Source of the DNA: Pseudomonadota bacterium
GTDB lineage: Bacteria; Myxococcota_A; UBA796; SXON01
Assembly: GCA_005776735.1 (NCBI GenBank)
Contig: SXOM01000586.1
Location: 1-19,642 of the forward strand
Direction: 5' to 3'
DNA length: 19,642 nucleotides
Made by a program: the position numbers and the translations under genes. Each line of letters opens with the position of its first letter. The stretch's first letter is position 1. A model generated the notes under the pieces. That model saw nothing but the letters and a program-made list of their open reading frames with translations. It made no database searches and was not told where the DNA came from. Shown here one piece after another: positions 1 through 6,884 of this stretch.

Positions 1-1
1 C

Positions 2-1135
2 ATCTTCTTCTGGGTCGCCCGCATGATGTACTCGGGCATCCACCAGATGGGGGCGGTGCCGTTCAAGGACGTGTACATCCACGGCCTGGTGCGCGACGAG
101 CAGGGCGACAAGATGTCCAAGACCAAGGGAAACGTCGTCGATCCGCTCGTGTCGATCGAGAAGCACGGCACCGACGCGTTCCGGATGACGCTCGCCTCGT
201 TGGCGGGCCTGGGGCGCGACCTGCAGTGGGGCGACAAGCACGTCGAGGTGTGGACCCGCTTCCAGAACAAGGTGTGGCAGTCGTTCCGCTTCTTGCGCAT
301 GCACGTCGACGCACGGCCCGCAGCCGCCGCCCCGCGCGTGATGGACCGCTGGATCCTCGCGCGCGCCGGCGTGGCCGTGCAGAACGTGCGCGCCGCGCTC
401 GACGGCTACCGCTTCAACGACGCCACGGCCGAGCTGCACCGCTTCGTGTGGTACGAGCTGTGCGACTGGTACCTGGAGTTCTCCAAGTCGGCGCTGTACG
501 GCGAAGACGAAGGCGCCAAGGCCGCCGCGCGGCACACGCTGTGGACGGTGTACTCGGCGGTCGCGCGACTCCTCCACCCGTTCATGCCGTTTCTGGCCGA
601 GGAGCTGTGGCGCAACCTGCCGGGGAGCGAAGGGAGCGTGCTGACCGCGCCCTTCCCGAAGGCGGAAGACTTCCCGGCGGCCGACGCTTCGCTCGACGAG
701 GTGGCGCTCCTGCAGGAGGCGATCGTCGCGGTCCGGCGCGTCCGCGCCGAGAAGGAGCTCGGCGGCAAGGTGCCGCTCGAGCTGTACTCCCGCGGCCTCG
801 GCGGGCTCGCCCCCTACGCCGACGTGCTCGGCGACCTCGCCAACGCCACGGTCGTCGACGGCGACAAGCCCGCCGCGAGCGCGACGGTGGTGATCCTCGG
901 CATCGAAGCGTGGGTGCCGCTGGCCGGTGTGCTCGACCTCGACAAGGAGCGCGAACGGCTCGCCGGGCAGATCACCAAGGCCCAGAAGTCGGTGGAGTTC
1001 CTGCGCAATCTCCTCGGCAACGAGGGCTTCGTCGGGAAGGCCAAGCCGGAGCTCCTCGCCGCGCGCCGCGCCGAGCTGGCCGGCGACGAGGCCCGACTCG
1101 CCACGCTGCAGGCGGCGCTCGCCGGACTCGGCTAA
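2..1135 (+). CDS. valS: Valyl-tRNA synthetase, C-terminal part (5' end outside window)
   Basis: This class I aminoacyl-tRNA synthetase charges tRNA-Val in the cytoplasm. The gene enters the window already open, with the first full codon at base 2, and 377 residues are visible. The first visible residues (IFFWVARMMYSG) are the conserved catalytic-core segment just before the KMSKS loop. That loop reads DKMSKTKGNVVDP, where a final Thr instead of Ser is a common ValRS variant. An anticodon-binding helical domain follows (DRWILAR, YELCDWYLE). The last 65 or so residues (LDKERERLAGQITKAQ to the end) form the C-terminal coiled coil typical of bacterial ValRS, including the NEGFVGKAKPE motif. The HIGH motif and editing domain lie upstream of the window. 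The stop is TAA at 1133-1135, and the next gene starts 9 bp later on the same strand. I see no defect in the visible part. Confidence 0.96.
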   Translation: MFFWVARMMYSGIHQMGAVPFKDVYIHGLVRDEQGDKMSKTKGNVVDPLVSIEKHGTDAFRMTLASLAGLGRDLQWGDKHVEVWTRFQNKVWQSFRFLRMHVDARPAAAAPRVMDRWILARAGVAVQNVRAALDGYRFNDATAELHRFVWYELCDWYLEFSKSALYGEDEGAKAAARHTLWTVYSAVARLLHPFMPFLAEELWRNLPGSEGSVLTAPFPKAEDFPAADASLDEVALLQEAIVAVRRVRAEKELGGKVPLELYSRGLGGLAPYADVLGDLANATVVDGDKPAASATVVILGIEAWVPLAGVLDLDKERERLAGQITKAQKSVEFLRNLLGNEGFVGKAKPELLAARRAELAGDEARLATLQAALAGLG

Positions 1136-1144
1136 CTGGCTCCG

Positions 1145-1984
1145 ATGCTGTACTTCCTCGCAGCCTGCTGCACCGAGCCGGACGGGTGCACCGACCCCGA
1201 CCCGGTCGACTCCGGCGACACCGGCGAGGCCCCCGACACCGGGGACTCCGCCGACACCGGCGACACCGCGGTCGCGGAGGGCCCCACCTTCGCCGACCTC
1301 GGGCTGCGGCTCGGCATCCCGGCGTACGTCCGCCCCGACGGTGTGGACTGGCCGCTGTACGTCGACGGCGCCGCACAGACCGGGGGCCTGATGGTGGTGA
1401 ACCCGGCCAGCGGTCCCGGCAGCGCCAGCCAGGAGGTCTACGTCACCGGCATCGCCGAAGCCCAGGCCCTCGGCGTCTACGTCATCGGCTACGTGTCCAC
1501 GGCCTACGGCACCCGAGACCCCGACGAGATCGAGACCGAAGCGCGCAAGTACCGCGACTGGTACGGCGTGGACGGCATCTTCCTCGACGAGGTTCCGAAC
1601 ACCTGCGAAGCGTGGCCCGAGTGGTACGGCGCCCGCACCGACGCCATCGAGGCGATGTACGGCCCCGAGGCGCTGGTCGCGTACAACCCGGGGACGGCGT
1701 CGTGCGAAGCGTACCTCGAGGACGCCGACATCCTCGTGGTCGCCGAGAGCGACCTGGTGCAGCTCCGCGACTACGCCGCCGAGCCGTGGATGGCCGCCTA
1801 CGCGCCCGAGCGGTTCTGGTTCCTGGCCCACACCGCGGGAGGGTCCGCGTTCGGTGAGTCGCTCCAGAACGTCGTCGACCAGGGGATCGCGTGGGTCTAC
1901 GTCACCGACGACAACCTGCCGAACCCCTGGGACCGCGCCCCGTCGTACTGGACCAGCGAGGTCGCGGCGGTCGAGGCCAACTGA
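1145..1984 (+). CDS. Spherulin-4 family (GH135-like) lipoprotein
   Basis: The 279-residue product looks like a surface lipoprotein. A very short leader, MLYFLAAC, places the lipid-acceptor Cys at residue 8. Residues about 20-43 are an Asp-Thr-Gly tether. Residues about 55-275 match the Spherulation-specific family 4 pattern: GIPAYV (58-63), VVNPASGPG (84-92), VIGYVSTAYG (113-122), VDGIFLDE (142-149) and VVAES (198-202). The family is a TIM barrel. Fungal Sph3 (GH135) is an endo-alpha-1,4-galactosaminidase whose active site uses a paired Asp-Glu and a later Glu, for which D148, E149 and E201 are the obvious equivalents. The substrate here is unknown; a galactosamine-rich exopolysaccharide is an inference. 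The start is well constrained because the valS TAA is an in-frame stop 9 nt upstream. I see no Shine-Dalgarno, so translation may be coupled to valS. Confidence 0.78.
   Translation: MLYFLAACCTEPDGCTDPDPVDSGDTGEAPDTGDSADTGDTAVAEGPTFADLGLRLGIPAYVRPDGVDWPLYVDGAAQTGGLMVVNPASGPGSASQEVYVTGIAEAQALGVYVIGYVSTAYGTRDPDEIETEARKYRDWYGVDGIFLDEVPNTCEAWPEWYGARTDAIEAMYGPEALVAYNPGTASCEAYLEDADILVVAESDLVQLRDYAAEPWMAAYAPERFWFLAHTAGGSAFGESLQNVVDQGIAWVYVTDDNLPNPWDRAPSYWTSEVAAVEAN
1211..1273 (+). repeat. Asp-Thr-Gly tether repeat in the Spherulin-4 lipoprotein
   Basis: Imperfect coding repeats of the type GACACCGGC encode units such as SGDTG, PDTGDS and ADTGDTA, residues 23-43, directly after the lipid anchor. A longer version of the same repeat lies in opposite orientation in the alkaline phosphatase gene (3770-3940). 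This is a low-complexity linker, presumably holding the enzyme away from the membrane. Confidence 0.8.
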
Positions 1985-2000
1985 GCCCTGCGCTCAGGGC
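1985..2000. terminator. Possible bidirectional hairpin between convergent genes
   Basis: GCCCTG-CGCT-CAGGGC is a perfect 6-bp GC-only stem with a 4-nt loop. It fills the 9-bp gap between the Spherulin-4 stop and the alkaline phosphatase stop and covers the latter. There is no T-run on either side, so it is at best a weak or Rho-assisted terminator. It may also be chance in such GC-rich DNA. Confidence 0.3.
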
Positions 2001-3994
2001 ACGAGCGCCGGCGCCGAGGTCAGCGCGCCAGTCGCGTCGACCGTGACGCGGACGGCCTGCACCAGGGTCATCGTCCCCTCCCCGGGTTCGTCCACCGCGC
2101 CAAGCGGCGGCAACGCCTGGTTGCTCGCCCACTCCCCGGTGTAGTTGACCAGGACCACCGCCACCGCGAGGTCGGCCCCACCGGAGGAAAGGCCGGCAGG
2201 GAAGAGGCTCGACCACGGCAGAAGACCCTCCATCCCGTTCTCGGTGAGGCCGGTCGCGCCCGCGTCGGCCGCCGCGGCACCCTCCGCCACGTTCCCGTCG
2301 TCGAACGCGCTCACGCCGGCCAGCCAGAAGAAGTCTCCCGCCGTCCCGATGTCGCCGTCGAGGCCACGCAGCCCCCCGTCCTCGAGCGTCTCCTCGAGCA
2401 TCACCTCCTCGGCCCCCACCGCGCCGAGCACGGCGTCGAACCCGAGGCCGGGGATGGCGTCGAGGGTCAGGTCGGCCCCGGTGATCGCGGCGTCCAGGCC
2501 GAAGGTGAGATCGAGCGCGACGAGGTCGGCGCCGAGGCCGGTGCCGCCGCCGTAGTCGAGGTCGACCAGCACGAGGACCGCGTTGTCGCCGCGCTCGAAG
2601 ACGCCGTCGACGCCGACCCGCAAGCCGGTGGTGTCGGCGGAGACGCGCAGCGCATCGAGCTGGTTGTAGCCGGCGCCGAAGGAGGTCGCCCAGGTTTGGG
2701 TCGCGACCGCCGCGCCCAGCTCGGCGGTGGTGCCGTCGACCAACGAAGGGACGGTCGGCGGGGTGACCACGGTCGCGCCGTCGACCGCAGCGGCCAGCAC
2801 CGCGTGGATCCAGAGCTGGTCGAGGCGCTGTCCGTCGAGCGTTGCCGCCAAGGTCCCGCGACCGAAGACGGGCACGTCCGCGTTGGTGTGCTGACCCCAG
2901 CGCCAGCTCGCGGTCGGGATGGTCCCGGCCGGGCTGCCCGCGTCGACGGTGAGCCCGCCGCACTCGTGGTCGGCGGTGACCAGGAGCGTGACCTCGTTGG
3001 GTGCGGTCGCCGCCCAGGTGTCCGCGGCGGCGATGGCCTCGTCGAAGGCGACGACCTCGTGGAACACCCGTTCGGACGCCCGGGCATGGCTCGCGTGGTC
3101 GATTCGGGCACCCTCGACGAGCAGGACGAACCCGTCCGGGTCGGCGGACAACCACGACAACGCCGTCTGCGTCATCTCGGTGAGCGAAGGCGTTTCACTG
3201 GTGTAGCCGTCGGCGAGGTACGGAAACGACGACGAGGCGAACGCGCCGAAGAGCGGCCGGCCGTCGGCCACGGCGGCCAACAGCTCGGTGCGGGTGAGCA
3301 CCACGTTGGCGGCGAGCGTGCCGAGCACGTCGGTGAAGTCGGCCTGGCCGCCCCCGAGCGCCACATCCGGGAGGGACGCGGCGTAGTCGGCCACGATCTC
3401 GTCGTCGTTGGAACGATTGGAGGTGTGGGCCACAAAGGCGCTCGGCGTGGCGCCGGTGAGCGTGTCGGTGGTGACGACCCCCACGGACAAGCCGCGCGCC
3501 CGCGCACGCTCGAGCAGGTTCTGGAGTTCGGTGCCGGATTCGTCCTGACCGACGACGTCGTTGAGCGTCTTGGTGCCGGTGGCGAGCGCGGTGGCCGACG
3601 CCGCGGAGTCGGTGGTCCCCGAAAGCGAGGCGGTGCGCACCTGGCCCTGCACCGGGAGCGACTCCATGAAGAGGGTTCCGGCCGCGCCGTTGGCGTACTG
3701 CCCGCCGCCCTGCACGTGCGGAAACCCCATGCCGTCGCCGATGAAGAGGAGGACCGCGGGGGGCGGCGACACGGCGGTGTCGCCCGAGTCGGCGGTGTCG
3801 ACCGGCTCGCCGGTATCGGCGGTGTCGCCGGTTTCGCCGGTCTCGGCGGTGTCCGCGCCGGTCTCGGTGTCGGCGGTGTCGGCGCCGGTGTCGCCGCCGG
3901 TATCGGCCGTGTCGGTGCCCGCCGAGTCGCCCGTGTCGTCGGCGGTGGCGCAGGCCGCGAGGGCCATCAGCGGAAGGACGAACGTGACGCGCAT
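1994..3994 (-). CDS. Alkaline phosphatase (PhoA family) lipoprotein with extra C-terminal region
   Basis: This metal-dependent phosphomonoesterase (666 aa) should act outside the cytoplasm. The leader MRVTFVLPLMALAAC gives a lipobox Cys at residue 15. Residues 19-75 are an Asp-Thr-Gly/Ser tether, and residues about 80-405 are the catalytic domain. All expected residues can be matched to E. coli PhoA: D87 (GDGMG), nucleophile S130 (TDSAASATA), T183 (GATPSAF), R194, E294, D299 and H303 (EGARIDHASH), D342-H343 (TADHECGG) and H369 (GQHT). Residues about 405-666 are an added, probably beta-rich region of about 260 residues rich in Gly, Ala, Asp and Val, which I do not recognise. E. coli PhoA is about 450 residues in all. 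It lies 33 bp downstream of the methyltransferase gene on the same strand. A phosphate-scavenging role is inferred from the family; I saw no Pho box. Confidence 0.94.
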   Translation of the reverse strand: MRVTFVLPLMALAACATADDTGDSAGTDTADTGGDTGADTADTETGADTAETGETGDTADTGEPVDTADSGDTAVSPPPAVLLFIGDGMGFPHVQGGGQYANGAAGTLFMESLPVQGQVRTASLSGTTDSAASATALATGTKTLNDVVGQDESGTELQNLLERARARGLSVGVVTTDTLTGATPSAFVAHTSNRSNDDEIVADYAASLPDVALGGGQADFTDVLGTLAANVVLTRTELLAAVADGRPLFGAFASSSFPYLADGYTSETPSLTEMTQTALSWLSADPDGFVLLVEGARIDHASHARASERVFHEVVAFDEAIAAADTWAATAPNEVTLLVTADHECGGLTVDAGSPAGTIPTASWRWGQHTNADVPVFGRGTLAATLDGQRLDQLWIHAVLAAAVDGATVVTPPTVPSLVDGTTAELGAAVATQTWATSFGAGYNQLDALRVSADTTGLRVGVDGVFERGDNAVLVLVDLDYGGGTGLGADLVALDLTFGLDAAITGADLTLDAIPGLGFDAVLGAVGAEEVMLEETLEDGGLRGLDGDIGTAGDFFWLAGVSAFDDGNVAEGAAAADAGATGLTENGMEGLLPWSSLFPAGLSSGGADLAVAVVLVNYTGEWASNQALPPLGAVDEPGEGTMTLVQAVRVTVDATGALTSAPALVP
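3770..3940 (-). repeat. Asp-Thr-Gly tether repeat in the alkaline phosphatase
   Basis: About 57 codons (residues 19-75) consist of variants of DTGDTADTG and ETGADTAD, encoded by repeats resembling GTGTCGGCGGTGTCGCCGGT on the plus strand. They lie between the lipidated Cys and the catalytic domain. Copy number in such tracts could vary by slippage. The tract is in inverted orientation to the shorter one at 1211-1273. Confidence 0.85.
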
Positions 3995-4002
3995 GCAACG
4001 AT

Positions 4003-4029
4003 CCCGGGTCGCCCTGCTATACCCGGGTC
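4003..4029 (-). promoter_or_regulatory. Repeated CCCGGGTC motif upstream of the alkaline phosphatase
   Basis: The 8-mer CCCGGGTC occurs at 4003-4010 and again at 4022-4029, each with a CCCGGG palindrome core. Between them, read on the minus strand, is TATAGC (4021-4016), the only -10-like hexamer in this short gap. It would place a transcript start about 15 nt before the ATG. The second copy overlaps the end of the methyltransferase gene. This may be a promoter/operator or chance. Confidence 0.22.
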
Positions 4030-4822
4030 ACAGGCGGGCGTGCACCCACAACGTGACGCTGTCGGTCGCGTGGAGCGGTTGCGGCTCGTCGGGGACCGCG
4101 AACCCCTCGCTCCCGTGGATCTCGATCTCGGTGAAGCCGGCCGCGGCGAGCAGCGCTTCGAGCTCGATTGGGGTGTACAACCGCACGCTCGACGCGGGCG
4201 CCTCGGTGCGCCCCGCGCCGCCGAAGCACAACGTCCGTTCTTCGAGCCGGCCGCGGAGCGCGTCGAAGCGGAAGCTCCGCACCACGTCGAGCCCCTCGGC
4301 CAAGGCACCCGGCGCGGAGTGGACCACGCGCGCCCGGCCCGACCAGTGGTAAGGATTGCCGACGCTCATCACGAGCTGGCCACCGGGGCGCAGGTGTTGC
4401 GCGACGGCCGCGAGGACGCGCGCGTGATCGGCCTCGTCGTCGAAGTACCCGAAGCTGTCGAGCAGGAGCACCGCGTCGACCGCGGAGCCCGCCGGGAGCC
4501 AGCGCATGTCGCCCGGCATCCACGTCGGCCCGCCCGGCGCGCCGCCCATCGCCTCCCACCGTTCGCGCCCCAGGCGGAGGAGCCGGGGCGAGAGGTCGAG
4601 CGCCGTGACGTGATGGCCCGCCTCGGCGCAGCGCACCGCGTGGGCGCCCACGCCAGCGCCGACGTCGAGGATGCGCGCGGCATCGAGCTCGAGCAGGGCG
4701 TGGACGAAGGCGACCTCGGCGTCGGCACGATCGTCGGTCGGGCCGGCCAGGGCCGGGTCGAGGGCCGCCAGGGCTTCGTAGCGCAGGGCCCACCAGGGCG
4801 TCGTCTGGGATGCGTCGGTCAT
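4028..4822 (-). CDS. Class I SAM-dependent methyltransferase
   Basis: The 264-residue protein has a seven-strand Rossmann methyltransferase core. Motif I is ILDVGAGVG (51-59), and the acidic residue at the end of strand 2 is D76 in TALDLS. FGYFDDEADH (124-133) fits the motif IV/post-IV region, and LRPGG (144-148) precedes strand 5. The C-terminal half carries RLYTPIELEALLAAAGF (214-230), a segment often seen in small-molecule methyltransferases of this class. The methyl acceptor cannot be told from sequence. The start ATG (4822-4820) has no clear Shine-Dalgarno. It faces the Trypco1-like gene across a 34-bp divergent gap and is followed by the alkaline phosphatase 33 bp downstream, so the two may be cotranscribed. 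No signal peptide is seen, so it is cytoplasmic. Confidence 0.87.
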   Translation of the reverse strand: MTDASQTTPWWALRYEALAALDPALAGPTDDRADAEVAFVHALLELDAARILDVGAGVGAHAVRCAEAGHHVTALDLSPRLLRLGRERWEAMGGAPGGPTWMPGDMRWLPAGSAVDAVLLLDSFGYFDDEADHARVLAAVAQHLRPGGQLVMSVGNPYHWSGRARVVHSAPGALAEGLDVVRSFRFDALRGRLEERTLCFGGAGRTEAPASSVRLYTPIELEALLAAAGFTEIEIHGSEGFAVPDEPQPLHATDSVTLWVHARL

Positions 4823-4846
4823 GGCGCGGCGCTACGTACCACGGCC

Positions 4847-4851
4847 AGGAG
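4847..4851 (+). promoter_or_regulatory. Shine-Dalgarno AGGAG that sets the start at 4857
   Basis: AGGAG followed by a 5-nt spacer precedes ATG 4857. The in-frame upstream ATG at 4821 has no such site, and its codons overlap the start codon of the divergent methyltransferase gene, so 4857 is preferred. Confidence 0.7.
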
Positions 4852-4856
4852 CCTGT

Positions 4857-5159
4857 ATGCTCATCGAGTCCCGGATCAGCGACCGCGTCACCCTCCTCAT
4901 CGACTGCGAAAGTCAGGGGGGCGTCGACAAGAACGCGGTGGGCGCCACCGGCCACCCCGACCGCATCCTCGAGAACGCGGTCACCATCATCCGCGCGGCG
5001 GCCGAACAACTGGGCGAGGGCCTCTCGCTGGACGGCCAGCCGCCTCCGGTGGTGATGGAGGTGGAGTTCGGCGTGCGGGTCGACGCCAACGCCACCGTGG
5101 CGCTGGCGCGAAACCCGGCCGACGCACACTTCCGCGTCAAGCTCCGTTGGGACGGCTGA
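4857..5159 (+). CDS. Trypsin-co-occurring domain 1 (Trypco1/CU044_2847)-like small protein
   Basis: The 100-residue product starts MLIESRISDRV at an ATG with a good AGGAG site. An N-terminal strand-rich part is followed by a long helix (HPDRILENAVTIIRAAAEQLGEG). The C-terminal pair of strands reads VEFGVRVDANATVALARNPADAHFRVKLRW. That EFG...A.....A.AHF.V.L.W ending and the overall size match what I recall of the Trypco1 family, which is often found beside or fused to trypsin-like peptidases in multi-gene bacterial conflict systems. No protease lies next to it here; the neighbours are a divergent methyltransferase and a convergent surface protein. It has no signal peptide or membrane segment. 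The family call rests on pattern memory, and no function is claimed. Confidence 0.62.
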   Translation: MLIESRISDRVTLLIDCESQGGVDKNAVGATGHPDRILENAVTIIRAAAEQLGEGLSLDGQPPPVVMEVEFGVRVDANATVALARNPADAHFRVKLRWDG

Positions 5160-5162
5160 GCT

Positions 5163-6884
5163 TCACCCGGCCCGACGGCGGCGCCGCAGCACCACCAGCA
5201 CCGTGGCCCCGAGCGCCACGCCCCCGGCGCCCGGCGCGGTAGCGCACGAGTCGATCGGCGGCGGGCTCCAATCGCGCACCTCGAGCGCACCGCCGGTCAA
5301 CCACCGGACCCCGTCGTCGACGACGAGCTCGTGCTCGCCGAGCGGGGCGCGCACCGCGATCGCGCAGTCGACGAGCAGCTCGTCGCCCTCGAGCACCACC
5401 CGCTCGACCACGACGCCTTCGCCGAGGTCGACCGTCGGGATCGCAGCGGGCGCGGTGCTGAGCACCACGCGGAGCGTGACCGAGTCGCCCTGGGTGGCGT
5501 GGTCCGGCACCACCGACACGATCCGCGGGCGCAGGCTCGCGTCCACGACGGTGAAGCCCGCGGGCAGCGTGAGCTCGCCGGTGGCCCCGGACAGGACCAC
5601 GTCGCGCGCGCCGACCGCCGCCGACCCGTCGATCGCGACGGTGGCCACGAGGCGATCGACGTTGCGGACGTCGACGGCGTCGACCACGACCCCCACGCCG
5701 AAGTCCACTTCGGCTTCGCCGGCCACGAACAGCGCGTCGCGGCCGTACAGATCGAGGCGGAGCTCCTCGCCCGCGTAGCCGCGGTCGGGCTCCACCCGCA
5801 GCAGCGACGGCACGACCGCGCCCACGGTGAACGGCGCCGACGCGTCGCCCACGCCCGCGGCGTAGACCCCGCGCACGGTGAAGGTGTCGTCGATGCCCGA
5901 CAGGGGTGCCGCGAAGGTGGTCGACGTCGTGTCACCGACCTGCTCGTCACCTCGCCACACCTCGTAGCCGAGGACCTCGTGGGCGCTCAACGGCGCGACC
6001 CAGGTGAGGACCGCTTCGGTGGCAACCACGCGCCCCGCCGGCCCGTCGAGGCCCGTCGGCGCGGGCAGGTACACCCGGAACGAGAGCTCGCCGGCGTCGG
6101 GGTACCGCGCGACGTTGGCCCCGTCGGTGGCGAGCAGGTGGTAGCTGACCCGGGTGTCGGGAAGCGCGGCGGGCAGGCCGCCGGACCAGCTCCCGTCGCC
6201 CCCGGCGGTGAGGTCGACCTCGCCGGATCCGCCGCGCTCGTCGGTCCACACCACCGTGACGGCGTCGACGCCCGTGTCGTCCTCGATGGACACCGTGACG
6301 GTGTGGGGACCGTCGAGGTCCTCGTTGTCGACGGGGCCGGTCGCGCCGAGGAAGTGCGGCGCCGTCACGTCGCCGTCCCAGACGCCCACCTGGTCGACGA
6401 ACCACCCGACGCCGCTCCCCACCGCGTCGGCCGAGAAGACGAAGCGCAGGCGGGCGGCGGGGATGGCCGGCAAGACGAACGAGACCTGCTCCCACCCCGA
6501 CGAGGTGCCCGACCACGCGCCGCCCGAGGGGTAGCCGTAGATGGGCGACACGCGGCGGAAGCCGCTCCCCTCGTCGACCTCGACGTAGCCCACGTCGCCG
6601 GAGCCGAAGCCGTACCAGTGGGCGAAGGAGAAGACCGGCTGGGCCACCGCGTCCAGCGCCGGCAGCGGCACCTCGAGGTACTCCACGGAATCGTTGAGGT
6701 AGTTGCCCGACAAGCCCACCGCCCACGCACGCGTGCCGTCGAAGGCGCTGCCGGGGCCGGCGCTCACATGCCCCCAGCGCCACTGCCCGAGCTCCCCGGT
6801 GGCCTGGAAGGCCCCGTCGTCCTGCTCGAGGTCCCACACCAGGACCGGATTCCCGGCCAGCGCCGCGGCGACGAGGAGGATCAT
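5163..6884 (-). CDS. MYXO-CTERM-like multidomain surface protein (beta-sandwich, FnIII, IPT/TIG-like)
   Basis: The 573-residue exported protein has a very short leader, MILLVAAALA-GNP. Residues about 15-170 resemble the jelly-roll region of immune-inhibitor-A or MAM type (WDLEQDDGAF, VGLSGNYLNDSVEYL, SFAHWYGFGSGDVGYVEVD, WFVDQVGVWD). Residues about 175-275 look like an Ig-type domain (VSYHLLATDG). Residues about 275-355 are FnIII-like (LGYEVWRGDEQVG). Residues about 355-450 and 450-538 look like two related IPT/TIG-type repeats (RVEPDRGYAGEEL; VVPDHATQGDSV). The C-terminus has C547, a hydrophobic stretch and RRRRRAG, the layout of the MYXO-CTERM sorting tail. ATG 6884 overlaps the TGA of the VWA gene (ATGA) and follows AGGAGG, so the two are coupled. 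The in-frame upstream extension is only a shadow of the VWA gene. Adhesion or scaffolding is an inference; no catalytic motif is seen. Confidence 0.82.
   Translation of the reverse strand: MILLVAAALAGNPVLVWDLEQDDGAFQATGELGQWRWGHVSAGPGSAFDGTRAWAVGLSGNYLNDSVEYLEVPLPALDAVAQPVFSFAHWYGFGSGDVGYVEVDEGSGFRRVSPIYGYPSGGAWSGTSSGWEQVSFVLPAIPAARLRFVFSADAVGSGVGWFVDQVGVWDGDVTAPHFLGATGPVDNEDLDGPHTVTVSIEDDTGVDAVTVVWTDERGGSGEVDLTAGGDGSWSGGLPAALPDTRVSYHLLATDGANVARYPDAGELSFRVYLPAPTGLDGPAGRVVATEAVLTWVAPLSAHEVLGYEVWRGDEQVGDTTSTTFAAPLSGIDDTFTVRGVYAAGVGDASAPFTVGAVVPSLLRVEPDRGYAGEELRLDLYGRDALFVAGEAEVDFGVGVVVDAVDVRNVDRLVATVAIDGSAAVGARDVVLSGATGELTLPAGFTVVDASLRPRIVSVVPDHATQGDSVTLRVVLSTAPAAIPTVDLGEGVVVERVVLEGDELLVDCAIAVRAPLGEHELVVDDGVRWLTGGALEVRDWSPPPIDSCATAPGAGGVALGATVLVVLRRRRRAG

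Noticed and set aside
226..1857. Long plus-strand open frame of over 500 codons, Arg/Gly/Pro-rich, across valS and the Spherulin-4 gene
   Set aside because: Composition is that of an out-of-frame read of GC-rich genes. It overlaps two recognisable genes and has no family motif.
3770..3940. Tandem repeats resembling a small CRISPR or minisatellite array
   Set aside because: Units are short multiples of three inside an open frame and encode a DTG linker. There are no spacers and no cas genes.
4821..4856. ATG 4821 as start of the Trypco1-like gene
   Set aside because: It coincides with the divergent methyltransferase start, adds a non-family MARRYVPRPGAC segment and lacks the AGGAG site that serves ATG 4857.
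2696..5242. 848-codon plus-strand open frame antisense to the phosphatase and methyltransferase
   Set aside because: This is antisense shadow coding, rich in Arg, Gly and Val without domains. The minus-strand genes have complete active sites.
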